Shown piece by piece: positions 16,365-24,889 of a stretch of DNA of 64,000 nt. How positions within the stretch are numbered: the stretch's first letter is position 1; the number at the start of each line of letters is the position of its first letter. The DNA is taken from assembly GCF_019904295.1 (NCBI RefSeq), contig NZ_CP065359.1, positions 3,589,433 to 3,653,432 on the forward strand. Reading direction: 5' to 3'. The position numbers and the translations under genes were made by a program. Below the pieces are notes generated by a model that saw nothing but the letters and a program-made list of their open reading frames with translations, made no database searches and was not told the origin of the DNA. The DNA comes from Ruegeria sp. SCSIO 43209. GTDB lineage: Bacteria; Pseudomonadota; Alphaproteobacteria; Rhodobacterales; Rhodobacteraceae.

Positions 16365-17812
16365 AACCTCAACAGGGTATCCATCAGTTCATCCACGACA
16401 GCGACGATGCGTGCGTTTGCGGCATAGGCTTGCTCGATCTGCATCAAGCGCTGCAGTTCCGCGTCACTGTCAACACCTTGCTCCGCGACGACTTTTTGCA
16501 TCTCCAGCTGCGCGTTTGCTGCAAAACTGCTGCGCTGGTCAGCTGTGTGTGCGTTTGCCCCGGCTTTGGAAAGCAACGCCTCGGCGATCTCGGCCGCGCG
16601 CATCGTGCCTGTCCCAAACCCCACGCTGGGGGCCGGGCGCGAGTCGGTCAGAACGGCCCCAAAAGCTTGCAACTGGCTGGCATCACCCGGCGCACCGGGG
16701 ATCAATGCCCCCAGACCCGCGCGTAATCTCCAGCTGTCACCCCCTGCATCCGGGTCGACCACAACATTTAGTGAGATGCGCGACGCAAGACCGGTTTCAG
16801 AAACCGGATCAAAGCGGCTGCCGTCATCCGTGAAGACGCCCGGATCGGTCGCGGCAGCGGTCGGGTCCAACCCGGTGGTTTCAAAGCGCTCGATCAGGTC
16901 GCGGGCGACGGCGTCCAGATCGGCTTGCGCTTCGACGGTCAGTTCGTCGCGGACCGAGAACTGGGCCATCAATGCGCCGCCTCGGATTTGGGCGAACTCT
17001 CCGCTCACGCGAACGGGTCGGCCGTTGATCTCGAGCCCGGACAACAACCCGTTGCCAACGGTCATATGCGGCATGGTATCGCCTGTGGTCGAGAACGAAA
17101 ACTCGGCCGCGGTTCCTTCCAGCAGGATCAACCCGCCATCGGAATAAAGGGAAATCTGATCATTATCGCGCGCGATCGCGTTGACAGGCACCAACTCGTT
17201 GACTTGATCGACCAGAATCTGACGATGATCCAACAGCGCGCCAATATCACCGCCCGAATTGCGGACAGCGGGGATACGAGCATTCAGTTTCTCGATGTCT
17301 TTCAGAGTCTGATTCAGCGTATCGACCTGTTTGCCTATCGTGCGATCCGCATCGGATCGCATTTGCCGCACCCCTTCGGACGCTGTATTGAGCGCTGTGC
17401 TCAATGTACCGCCTGCACGGGCGGCCTGATCCAGCCGTTGGGCTGAGCCGGGCAGGCTTGCAGCTGTAATCAGGCTGCTTTCGAATTGGGCCAGTCTGGC
17501 CGAGATCGAAGTGGCATCGTCGGCTGCCCCCAACAGTTTCTCGTAACTTGAATGAAATTGCGCCACGGTTTTGGCTGCCATCAGGTCTGCATCGGTCGCA
17601 CGGCGGTTTGCGATCAGTACCGGATCCTGGTGCCGAGTGATACCAACGACACGAACGCCATTACCAGAAACTGCGCTGGTCGCCAGTTCAAGCGATCTGC
17701 GAGCATATCCCGGGGTCAAGGCGTTGGCGATGTTTCCTGAAACCACCGCCGCACCACGGCTGGCTGCGCTCAGCCCGCCCAGAGCGTTGTTCAGTGCTGT
17801 CGACATATTCAT
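16361..17812 (-). CDS. flgK: Flagellar hook-associated protein FlgK
   Basis: This protein of about 483 residues (HAP1) is the first junction layer above the hook. The N-terminus carries the rod/hook-family motif SAASRGAAVVSGNIANALTPGYARR, and the C-terminus matches the FlgBC/FlgK domain (LMQIEQAYAANARIVAVVDELMDTLLRL). The start was placed at the second ATG (MNMSTALNNAL) because an AAAGGG site sits nine bases before it; an ATG nine bases earlier leaves no spacing. It overlaps flgL by ATGA and follows flgE by 33 bases. Confidence 0.95.
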   Translation of the reverse strand: MNMSTALNNALGGLSAASRGAAVVSGNIANALTPGYARRSLELATSAVSGNGVRVVGITRHQDPVLIANRRATDADLMAAKTVAQFHSSYEKLLGAADDATSISARLAQFESSLITAASLPGSAQRLDQAARAGGTLSTALNTASEGVRQMRSDADRTIGKQVDTLNQTLKDIEKLNARIPAVRNSGGDIGALLDHRQILVDQVNELVPVNAIARDNDQISLYSDGGLILLEGTAAEFSFSTTGDTMPHMTVGNGLLSGLEINGRPVRVSGEFAQIRGGALMAQFSVRDELTVEAQADLDAVARDLIERFETTGLDPTAAATDPGVFTDDGSRFDPVSETGLASRISLNVVVDPDAGGDSWRLRAGLGALIPGAPGDASQLQAFGAVLTDSRPAPSVGFGTGTMRAAEIAEALLSKAGANAHTADQRSSFAANAQLEMQKVVAEQGVDSDAELQRLMQIEQAYAANARIVAVVDELMDTLLRL

Positions 17813-17845
17813 CGGACGCATCCCTTTCGTTGATCAATCATCAGA

Positions 17846-19141
17846 TCAGCGTTTGATATTGGTGGTTTCCTGCAGCATCTCATCCACAGTCTGAATGACC
17901 TTGGCGCTTGAGGAATAGGCCCGCTGGGTCTGGATCATTGAGGTCAACTCGGTGGCGACATCGGTGGTCGATTCCTCGCGTGCGAAAGACACGAGATCGC
18001 CTGTTGGACCTTCACCCGCGTTCCATAAGAAAAAGGTGCCGCTGTCGCGCGAGGGGGCATAGGTCTGACTGTCCAACGCCGTCAGACCGTTTGGATTCGG
18101 CACATCGGCCAGCGGAATCTGGAACATCCGGCGGCTGACCCCAGTATCATAGAAAGCATAGACATAGCCGTTCTCATCAACCTGTACGCTTGTCATCGTG
18201 CCAACGGCCGAACCATCGCGTGTGATCGAAACCGGAGCAAAGGTATCGGAAAGCTGTGTAATGCCGTCCGCATCGCCGATCTGGCCGATGTTGATCTCCA
18301 TCGGTCCGCCGGCGACGTTGACGACAACGCTGCCGTTTGCCGGGTCATAGGCACCGCCGGTCACGGCGGTGACGCTGGCTAGTGTACCACCGGCTGTACG
18401 GCTATCGGTGAAGGTCAGGGTATATTCTCCGATGACAGCACCGCCCGAGGCTGAATCGCGCAATGTCATGGTCCATTCATTGCTGCTGCCGGTTGCAGGA
18501 ACGGTGGGGACCAATTCGATATCGACGCTTTCAGACTTGCCCAAATTGTCAAAATACTCGACCGACAAGGGCTGCGTGTCACCCGGAGCACCGGCGTCGG
18601 TCGCTGTTGCAGGCAGGTTCATCCGCAGGTTCATGGATGTTGTGGGGGCGCCCGAAAGTTGATTAACGCTTAGCTGAATGGGTTCCAGAGCGGCGGGCGT
18701 ATCCCTCGGGACGCTGGGGATCGAGCCATCTGGATTGGCACGCCAGCCAAGAAGTACAAGGCCGGATTGTGTGACCAGATATCCCTCCTCATTGGTGCGG
18801 AATGAGCCTGTCGTGGTCAGCAGCATCTCATTTGAACCTGACGCGATCTGCGAACTGGGACGGACAGGCAGCATGCCTCTACCGCGCACGGCCAGATCGG
18901 TTGAATTGTTGGTGGTTACCAGCGATCCGCGCTGATCTATCAGGCGTTGGCTGGTGGTTCTGACCCCGCCTGCCGAATAGCTGCCGCCCTGACCAGACGT
19001 GACCATGGAGTGAAAGTCGGTCTCGACTCTTTTATAGCCAAATGTCGATGAATTGGCGATGTTGTCAGAGATCGTGGCCAGCCTGTTGGCGTTGGCCTTC
19101 AACGCTGCCACACCGGCATTCAGCGAAGAGGATATGGTCAT
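17846..19141 (-). CDS. flgE: Flagellar hook protein FlgE
   Basis: The product has 431 residues from the ATG at 19141 (MTISSSLNAGVAAL), chosen for its AAGGG site and because the family begins there; a longer in-frame extension is unlikely. FlgE polymerises into the hook, the universal joint of the flagellum. Diagnostic are NANRLATISDNIANSSTFGYKRVETDF at the N-terminus and ELTSMIQTQRAYSSSAKVIQTVDEMLQETTNIKR at the C-terminus. It is the first gene of the flgEKLI operon, with a CtrA-like site 55-69 bases upstream. Confidence 0.96.
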   Translation of the reverse strand: MTISSSLNAGVAALKANANRLATISDNIANSSTFGYKRVETDFHSMVTSGQGGSYSAGGVRTTSQRLIDQRGSLVTTNNSTDLAVRGRGMLPVRPSSQIASGSNEMLLTTTGSFRTNEEGYLVTQSGLVLLGWRANPDGSIPSVPRDTPAALEPIQLSVNQLSGAPTTSMNLRMNLPATATDAGAPGDTQPLSVEYFDNLGKSESVDIELVPTVPATGSSNEWTMTLRDSASGGAVIGEYTLTFTDSRTAGGTLASVTAVTGGAYDPANGSVVVNVAGGPMEINIGQIGDADGITQLSDTFAPVSITRDGSAVGTMTSVQVDENGYVYAFYDTGVSRRMFQIPLADVPNPNGLTALDSQTYAPSRDSGTFFLWNAGEGPTGDLVSFAREESTTDVATELTSMIQTQRAYSSSAKVIQTVDEMLQETTNIKR

Positions 19142-19195
19142 CGGTACGCCCTTTTGTTGCGTCATTCGTTGATGCAACACGTACCGCACTGGCCC

Positions 19196-19210
19196 TTAAC
19201 AGCCGGCTAA
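19196..19210 (-). promoter_or_regulatory. CtrA-like site upstream of flgE
   Basis: TTAA (19196-19199), seven bases, then CTAA (19207-19210) match the CtrA consensus TTAA-N7-TTAA with one mismatch. It lies 55-69 bases before the flgE start. CtrA control of flagellar genes is established in alphaproteobacteria. Confidence 0.5.
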
Positions 19211-19239
19211 CAGCTAAAATGCTGTCTATCCTTTACCCC

Positions 19240-20079
19240 TTAAGGGTTGCGTAAAAAGATGATCTCAATCCGATTATTGCGTATCGCCATGGGGTTTTTA
19301 TCCGAAAGCTCTCGGTCCGCGTGCCCAGTCACGCGGTCCAACCGCTGTGGCTGGATGCCTTTGTTCTGCAGCAGTTGGCGGGTGCTTTGCGCCCGCGCGG
19401 TCGACAGATCCCAGACCGGGTTATTCGCCAACACGACGGGCGCAGACCGCACATGCCCTTCGACCGCGATTGCGTTTGTCACCAGATCAGAAGACCGCGC
19501 TACCAAAAGTGTCAGCGCGCGCATCATTTGGGTTGGCGTGTCTGTCCCCGATTCGAACAACGGTTGATCCTCAGTGGCGAACAGCTCGACCACCAGCCCT
19601 TCGTCGGTGACGCGGGTCACGATGTGCTTGCGCATCTTATCGGACACCAGGCTTTCCCCAGCGCGCCCCAGCAACTGCGCCTCGAGCGACGAGAAATCTT
19701 CGAACGCACCCTTACCGCCGCCTTTCGCATCCACGCCGGTTGATCCGCGCGCCTGTTTCGCCTCGGTGGGGTTCCGATTGCTGGCACCTGATCCATCCAT
19801 AACCATGGTTTTTTCCGAAAACATGTTGTCACCGCCGAAGGCACCATCGCCACCGCCCGAGACCGGATTGACCGGTATCGTGGGCGAAAAATAATCCGCC
19901 AGACCCTTGCGTTGCGTCTCGGTCGTTGCATTCAGCAGCCACATCAACATGAAGAACGCCATCATGGCAGTGACAAAGTCCGCATACGCGACCTTCCACG
20001 CACCACCGTGGTGAGAATCGCCACCCGATACACGTTTCTTCTTGATGATGATTGGCGCCGCATTGGATTGCGCACCCAT
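19240..20079 (-). CDS. motB: Flagellar motor stator protein MotB
   Basis: The product has 279 residues from the ATG at 20079; a GTG nine bases upstream is a possible alternative. One membrane helix with the proton-carrying aspartate is visible in VAYADFVTAMMAFFMLMWLL. A periplasmic linker and the OmpA-like peptidoglycan-binding domain follow, ending VTGHADRELSDKNPMAIRNNRIEIIFLRNP. MotB anchors the stator to the wall and forms the ion channel with MotA. No motA lies next to it in this window, so the partner must be elsewhere. Confidence 0.95.
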   Translation of the reverse strand: MGAQSNAAPIIIKKKRVSGGDSHHGGAWKVAYADFVTAMMAFFMLMWLLNATTETQRKGLADYFSPTIPVNPVSGGGDGAFGGDNMFSEKTMVMDGSGASNRNPTEAKQARGSTGVDAKGGGKGAFEDFSSLEAQLLGRAGESLVSDKMRKHIVTRVTDEGLVVELFATEDQPLFESGTDTPTQMMRALTLLVARSSDLVTNAIAVEGHVRSAPVVLANNPVWDLSTARAQSTRQLLQNKGIQPQRLDRVTGHADRELSDKNPMAIRNNRIEIIFLRNP

Positions 20080-20126
20080 CTCCACCACCTTCTATTCACC
20101 CGCTTACTGGCCTAGCAGGGCAGGTG

Positions 20127-20141
20127 TTAAGGTGGGCTTAA
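20127..20141 (-). promoter_or_regulatory. Perfect CtrA box upstream of motB
   Basis: TTAA-GGTGGGC-TTAA is an exact match to the TTAA-N7-TTAA binding consensus of the response regulator CtrA. It lies 48-62 bases before the motB start, in the 83-base gap after fliI. Confidence 0.65.
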
Positions 20142-20162
20142 CACTTAAAACTGTTCTGAATT

Positions 20163-21506
20163 CTAAGACTGCGACACCGGGTTTACACCAGCGCGCCTTA
20201 AAACCAGAGATAATCGATTAAAGCTGTTTTCGATACCATCGGGATCGGCCTTCGCAAAAAAGCTATCTAGCTCTTCGTGGACCCGGACGGCGCGATCCAA
20301 CAAAGCATCTGTTCCTTCGGCATAGAGACCGGCTTTGATCATCACCTCAGATTGCTCATAACTGCCGACCAGCTTGCGGGTTTCTGTAATCAACTGGTTC
20401 TCATCTGCGGTCGCCGCACCTGGTAGGCTGCGTGATACGGATCGGCTGAGGTCAATCGCTGGGAAGCGCCCGCGTTCGGCGATGTCTCGGCTCAGCACGA
20501 CATGTCCGTCCAAGACGCCGCGCAGAATGTCCGCAATGGGCTCGTCCATGTCAGAACCCGCGACAAGAACACTGAAGACTGCGGTGATGTCACCTTGATC
20601 GGCAGTTCCGGGACCCGCCCGTTCGCACAGGTTTGCAATCAGCGGCGTGACCGATGGCGGGTAGCCACGTAGCGATGGGGCCTCACCCATTGCGGCGGCA
20701 ATCTCGCGATGCGCTTCGGCAAAACGAGTAACTGAATCGGCCAGAAACAGAACGTTTAACCCTTGATCCCGCAGGTATTCCGCCACCGACATGGCCGACC
20801 ATGCGCACCGTCTGCGTATCAGGGCCGATTGATCCGAGGTTGCGGCCACGACGACGGATCGTTTCAGACCTTCGGCACCCAGGGCGTTCTCGACAAACTC
20901 ATTCACTTCGCGCCCGCGTTCGCCCACCAATGCAACGACCACAGCATCCGCCTGGACTGAGCGGGCAAGCGTCGCCAGAAGTGTCGATTTGCCAACGCCT
21001 GAACCAGCGAACAGGCCGATTCGCTGACCCTGGACAATGGGCAGCATCGTGTTGAGGATGGCCAACCCGGTTTCCATACGACCGCCCAGCGGCTTGCGCG
21101 ATACCGCAGTTGGCGGGGCCTGCATAAGGTCACGTTTAAGCGTGCCAGGCAGCAGGGGCTTGCCGTCCAGAGGTTTGCCAAACGGATCGATCACCCGCCC
21201 AAGCCAATGCATTCCGGGCGCAAAGGCAGGCATCTGGTCGAGAGAGACCTGATCCCCCAGGCTTACGCCATCGGGTGCGGAGGCTGGCAGCATATGGATC
21301 GCGCCTGATTCGACATGCAGGACCTCGCCCGGCAGGTCCGGGCCTTTTTGTCGGCGCAGCGTCAGATGATCCCCGATCCGGGCTTGGGCGGTCAGACCAT
21401 CGATTTCAACCACGCCGCGCGCAACACCGGTCACACGCCCGATATGGTGTACCGCCGACATCCTATCGAATTCGCATTTCAGACGCATCGGATCGAGATC
21501 GGCCAT
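20163..21506 (-). CDS. fliI: Flagellar type III export ATPase FliI
   Basis: This 447-residue enzyme is an F1-beta-like hexameric ATPase that unfolds and delivers export substrates to the FlhA/FlhB gate. Walker A is GSGVGKST at about 168-175; further conserved stretches are VGERGREVNEFVE, DSVTRFAEAHREIAAAMGE and YPPSVTPLIANLCERAGPG, the last being typical of flagellar/type III ATPases rather than F1. The ribosome binding site GGAGG lies before the ATG. Divergent from flgB, sharing an 89-base control region. Confidence 0.96.
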   Translation of the reverse strand: MADLDPMRLKCEFDRMSAVHHIGRVTGVARGVVEIDGLTAQARIGDHLTLRRQKGPDLPGEVLHVESGAIHMLPASAPDGVSLGDQVSLDQMPAFAPGMHWLGRVIDPFGKPLDGKPLLPGTLKRDLMQAPPTAVSRKPLGGRMETGLAILNTMLPIVQGQRIGLFAGSGVGKSTLLATLARSVQADAVVVALVGERGREVNEFVENALGAEGLKRSVVVAATSDQSALIRRRCAWSAMSVAEYLRDQGLNVLFLADSVTRFAEAHREIAAAMGEAPSLRGYPPSVTPLIANLCERAGPGTADQGDITAVFSVLVAGSDMDEPIADILRGVLDGHVVLSRDIAERGRFPAIDLSRSVSRSLPGAATADENQLITETRKLVGSYEQSEVMIKAGLYAEGTDALLDRAVRVHEELDSFFAKADPDGIENSFNRLSLVLRRAGVNPVSQS

Positions 21507-21557
21507 CGCAGGTCCTCCAAATAGATTTGTTGAAAACGGTTTCTAAAGGAATCGGGG

Positions 21558-21572
21558 TTAAGCCTTGATTGA
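21558..21572 (+). promoter_or_regulatory. CtrA-like half-matching site between fliI and flgB
   Basis: TTAA-GCCTTGA-TTGA keeps the TTAA-N7-TTAA spacing with one mismatch. It lies in the divergent fliI/flgB control region, 24-38 bases before flgB, so it could serve either operon. Weaker evidence than the motB box. Confidence 0.35.
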
Positions 21573-21595
21573 AATTGATCGAGGGAGAAGCCCCG

Positions 21596-21982
21596 ATGTT
21601 CAATGACCTGAACGTCTTTAAGACTGCGTACGCAATGGCAACCCATGCCGGACAACGGCAAGCGGTTGTTGCGCGCAACATGGCCAACGCGGATACGCCG
21701 GGATACAAGCCCCGCGATATTGAAGCCTTCCAGACAGCGTTTGAAAACACGAGCCGAGAGGTCGCGATGACCGCGACTCGGACGGGTCATCTGAATGGTG
21801 ATGTGCGCGCTCAGCTTTGGGCTGAATTCACGGTCGCGGCTTCGAGCGATCCGAATGGCAATGGTGTTTCATTGGAAGAAGAGATGCTGAAAGCTGTCGA
21901 GGTCAAGCGACAACATGACCGGGCATTAGCGATCTACAAGTCTTCAATCGGTGTGCTGCGCACGAGTCTGGGCCGGGCATAG
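21596..21982 (+). CDS. flgB: Flagellar proximal rod protein FlgB
   Basis: The product has 128 residues from the ATG at 21596, preceded by GAGGGAG; an upstream TTG in frame is not needed. FlgB is one of the proximal rod subunits in the periplasm. The rod motif ARNMANADTPGYKPRDIEAF is at about residues 26-45, and the C-terminus contains SLEEEMLKAVEVKRQHDRALAIYKSSIGVLRTSLGR. First gene of the nine-gene flgB-fliL operon. Confidence 0.95.
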   Translation: MFNDLNVFKTAYAMATHAGQRQAVVARNMANADTPGYKPRDIEAFQTAFENTSREVAMTATRTGHLNGDVRAQLWAEFTVAASSDPNGNGVSLEEEMLKAVEVKRQHDRALAIYKSSIGVLRTSLGRA

Positions 21983-21993
21983 GGGGTTTCACG

Positions 21994-22380
21994 ATGAGCG
22001 ATTTTTCCTACTCGTTGGACGCGTCGGCTAGCGCACTGCGTGCGCAAGCAGCGCGGTTGCGTCATGTGTCCGAGAACATCTCGAACGCCGATACGCCCGG
22101 ATACCGGCGTAAGACAGTCCCGTTTGAGACAGTCGAACGGGACGGAAAAGAGATGGTCCAGGCGGGGCGCGTCAAACTCGATCGTCGCGACCTGAGCCGA
22201 ATTTATGATCCTGGCCACCCTATGGCTGATGAGACTGGCCATTACAGAGGATCAAACGTCGATCTGATGATCGAAATCGCAGACGCCCGAGAGGCGCAGC
22301 GCAGCTATGAAGCCAACCTCAAGATGTTCGACCAGACCCGGCAGATGTCATCGAGTCTGATGGATCTACTCCGTAAATAA
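21994..22380 (+). CDS. flgC: Flagellar proximal rod protein FlgC
   Basis: The product has 128 residues and is a rod subunit assembled next to FlgB. Signature ENISNADTPGYRRKTVPFE lies near residues 25-43, and the C-terminal helix reads IEIADAREAQRSYEANLKMFDQTRQM. It begins 11 bases after flgB and precedes fliE, the canonical flgBC-fliE order. Confidence 0.95.
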   Translation: MSDFSYSLDASASALRAQAARLRHVSENISNADTPGYRRKTVPFETVERDGKEMVQAGRVKLDRRDLSRIYDPGHPMADETGHYRGSNVDLMIEIADAREAQRSYEANLKMFDQTRQMSSSLMDLLRK

Positions 22381-22392
22381 AGGAATACCAGA

Positions 22393-22683
22393 ATGGATGT
22401 TCGCTCACTTACCGCCGCGCAGAATTATACGGGGGCGCGCCCTGCAACGCAGGCCGCCCCCGAACATCAGGGGACAGCGCAAGGGCTGCGATCCTCGTTT
22501 CAGGATTTCGTGGCGACGCTGAAACAAAGCGAGCAAGTCACGCAATCTTCGATGGTTGGGCAGGCCGACCCGCACGCTTTGGTTCAGGCGCTGGCGCAGA
22601 CAGAGCTGGCAGTGGAAACGGCTGTGATTGTTCGGAACAAAGTCGTTGAAGCCTATCAGGAAATCTTGCGGATGCCGGTCTGA
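22393..22683 (+). CDS. fliE: Flagellar hook-basal body protein FliE
   Basis: The product has 96 residues and joins the MS-ring to the rod. The C-terminal helical pair is conserved (DPHALVQALAQTELAVETAVIVRNKVVEAYQEILRMPV), matching FliE's typical ending. The variable, Gln/Ala-rich N-terminus is normal for the family. It sits between flgC and fliQ with short gaps. Confidence 0.93.
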   Translation: MDVRSLTAAQNYTGARPATQAAPEHQGTAQGLRSSFQDFVATLKQSEQVTQSSMVGQADPHALVQALAQTELAVETAVIVRNKVVEAYQEILRMPV

Positions 22684-22686
22684 ACG

Positions 22687-22959
22687 ATGCTGAGCGAAGG
22701 TCTGTTCTACGACATCGTGCGCCAGGCACTTTGGGTTGCAGTCATCACGTCGGTTCCGATCCTGGCGGTGGCGCTGATCTCGGGCCTTACAGTTGGTTTG
22801 TTTCAGGCCTTGACCTCGGTTCAGGAGATGACCCTGACCTTCGTGCCTAAGCTGATTGCAATCGTGGTCGTGTTCTGGATGTCGATGGGTTTCATGACCC
22901 AGACCCTTGTTACGTTTTTTACCGGGACATTGGTCCCGCTTATTGCCGGAGGTCGCTAA
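22687..22959 (+). CDS. fliQ: Flagellar export gate protein FliQ
   Basis: This 90-residue membrane protein has two hydrophobic helices (WVAVITSVPILAVALISGLTVGLFQALTSV and LIAIVVVFWMSMGFMTQTLVTFF) and the conserved TSVQEMTLTFVPK between them. FliQ builds the FliPQR core of the export gate in the inner membrane. Its stop overlaps the flgF start by one base. Confidence 0.95.
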   Translation: MLSEGLFYDIVRQALWVAVITSVPILAVALISGLTVGLFQALTSVQEMTLTFVPKLIAIVVVFWMSMGFMTQTLVTFFTGTLVPLIAGGR

Positions 22960-23669
22960 TGGACACCGCTTATGTCACCTTGTCCCGTCAATCCGGTCTC
23001 ATGGATGAGATGCGAATGGTGGCCAACAATATCGCCAATGCCAACACGACCGGGTATCGTCAGCAGGGGCTGGTGTTCTCCGAATTCGTCCGGGATATGC
23101 CGGGCAATCCTTCACTATCGCTCAGCCGTGCGCAGGTTCGAAACACTTCTCTGCAACAAGGTGTGCTGACCGAGACAGGCGGGTCCTTCGACTTTGCCAT
23201 CGAAGGGGACGGGTTCTTTATGATCGAAACGTCCGCTGGGAACCGCCTGACGCGTTCCGGCAGTTTCTCACCCAATGCTGAGGGCGATCTGGTGACGATG
23301 GACGGGCACCGGGTTTTGGACAGCAATGGCGCGCCGGTCTTTGTCCCGCCCGACGCCGCAACGATCGATGTTGGCAGCGACGGCACGATGAGCGTCGATG
23401 GACAATTTCTGAGCCAGATCGGTGTCTACAACGTCGCTGATCCCGAAAACCTGGTGCGCGAAGGAAGCACACATTTTCGTGCAGGCGGGCAGGTGGAACC
23501 GGTGGGCGAGCCGGTCGTGCTGCATCGGTTCCTCGAAGGATCGAATGTCAATGCCATTGGTCAGGTGACCCGGATGATTGAAATTCAGCGGGCCTACGAG
23601 CTCGGGCAGAGTTTTCTTGAGGCCGAAGACGAACGGGTTCGCGGGGCGCTTAAGGCATTGATGCGCTGA
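22959..23669 (+). CDS. flgF: Flagellar proximal rod protein FlgF
   Basis: This 236-residue protein is a rod subunit of the FlgE/F/G family. The N-terminus has the rod motif ANNIANANTTGYRQQGLVFSE, the middle shows FDFAIEGDGFFMIETSAGNRLTRSGSF, and the C-terminus ends VTRMIEIQRAYELGQSF. It is shorter than FlgG and directly upstream of it, the usual arrangement. Confidence 0.94.
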   Translation: MDTAYVTLSRQSGLMDEMRMVANNIANANTTGYRQQGLVFSEFVRDMPGNPSLSLSRAQVRNTSLQQGVLTETGGSFDFAIEGDGFFMIETSAGNRLTRSGSFSPNAEGDLVTMDGHRVLDSNGAPVFVPPDAATIDVGSDGTMSVDGQFLSQIGVYNVADPENLVREGSTHFRAGGQVEPVGEPVVLHRFLEGSNVNAIGQVTRMIEIQRAYELGQSFLEAEDERVRGALKALMR

Positions 23670-23690
23670 TTACCGGAAGGAGAATACGAC

Positions 23691-24476
23691 ATGCGAGCAT
23701 TGAAGATCGCGGCTACGGGCATGACCGCACAGCAGATGCGGGTTGAGACAATTTCAAACAACCTCGCGAATATGAATACAACCGGCTACAACACCCGCCG
23801 GGCCGAGTTTGCCGATCTGCACTATCAACAGATGGCGCGCGCCGGGGCGGTCAATGCCTCGGATGGAACGGTCCTTCCGACAGGTATTCAGCTGGGGTTG
23901 GGCGTGCGCCCTGCCGCCGTCACCGTACAGCTGCAACAGGGTGGGCTCTCGGCAACGGGCAGTGATCTGGATATCGCCATCGAAGGGCGAGGTTACCTTG
24001 AAGTCACCATGCCGAATGGCCAATCCGCCTTTACCCGAGACGGAAGCCTGAAACGTTCGGCCGAAGGTCTGATCGTAACTTCTGATGGCTTTGCCGTTGC
24101 CCCTGAAATTACCATTCCAGACGATGCCAGATCGATCTCGATCAATGCGGCGGGTGAGGTCTATGCCTATTTCGATGATACGGCCGAGGGGCAGTTGCTG
24201 GGCGAGTTTACGCTGGCCAGCTTCTCGAACGCCAAGGGTCTTGAGGCCATTGGTAGCAACCTCTTCAAGGAAACCGAAGCCTCGGGTGCACCGGTGGTCG
24301 GCACCCCGGGCGAAGATGGGCTGGGAACATTGCGGCAGGGCTATCTTGAGGACAGCTCTGTCGATGCGGTGCGCGAGGTCACGGAACTGATCGAAGCGCA
24401 GCGTGGCTATGAAATGAACGCCAAAGTTATTTCCGCCGTCGACCAGATGATGGGCGCGACCACGCAGGTGCGGTGA
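23691..24476 (+). CDS. flgG: Flagellar distal rod protein FlgG
   Basis: The product has 261 residues, exactly the common FlgG length. FlgG forms the distal rod to which the hook attaches. Conserved blocks: MRALKIAATGMTAQQMRVETISNNLANMNTTGYNTRRAEF, then LDIAIEGRGYLEV, and the C-terminal VDAVREVTELIEAQRGYEMNAKVISAVDQMM. A ribosome binding site AAGGAG precedes the ATG. Its stop overlaps the flgA start (TGATG). Confidence 0.96.
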   Translation: MRALKIAATGMTAQQMRVETISNNLANMNTTGYNTRRAEFADLHYQQMARAGAVNASDGTVLPTGIQLGLGVRPAAVTVQLQQGGLSATGSDLDIAIEGRGYLEVTMPNGQSAFTRDGSLKRSAEGLIVTSDGFAVAPEITIPDDARSISINAAGEVYAYFDDTAEGQLLGEFTLASFSNAKGLEAIGSNLFKETEASGAPVVGTPGEDGLGTLRQGYLEDSSVDAVREVTELIEAQRGYEMNAKVISAVDQMMGATTQVR

Positions 24477-24889
24477 TGCGCCTGTTAACCTTCATACTAT
24501 GCATGATGCCGATGCCAAGCTTGGCCGAGATCGTTGTGCCGACCCGCACGATCCGCGCCAAAGAGGTCATTGTCTCATCCGACCTCGAAATCAAAACCAC
24601 TGAGGTCAATGGGGCGGTTCGTAGGCCAGAGGATCTTATCGGTCAGGAGGCACGTGTTGCGCTTTATCCAGGTCGGCCAATCCGCCCTGCCGATGTCGGT
24701 CCGCCTGCGATTGTGGACCGAAACGATCTGGTGACGCTGGTGTTCGATCACGTCGCGCTATCGATCACTGCCGAAGGCCGCGCGTTGGGTCGGGGCGCAG
24801 CAGGCGAGCGTATCCGTGTCATGAATCTGGCGTCTCGCACGACAGTAACGGGCGTAATCCGTCCCGATGGACAAATTGAGGTTAAATGA
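24476..24889 (+). CDS. flgA: Flagellar P-ring assembly chaperone FlgA
   Basis: The product has 137 residues from the ATG overlapping the flgG stop. A signal peptide (MRLLTFILCMMPMPSLAE) sends it to the periplasm, where FlgA helps FlgI assemble. The SAF-domain core is visible: ALYPGRPIRPADVGPPAIVDRNDLVTLVF and the conserved ending GERIRVMNLASRTTVTGVIRPDGQIEV. Shorter than enterobacterial FlgA because the N-terminal domain is reduced, as in other alphaproteobacteria. Confidence 0.93.
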   Translation: MRLLTFILCMMPMPSLAEIVVPTRTIRAKEVIVSSDLEIKTTEVNGAVRRPEDLIGQEARVALYPGRPIRPADVGPPAIVDRNDLVTLVFDHVALSITAEGRALGRGAAGERIRVMNLASRTTVTGVIRPDGQIEVK

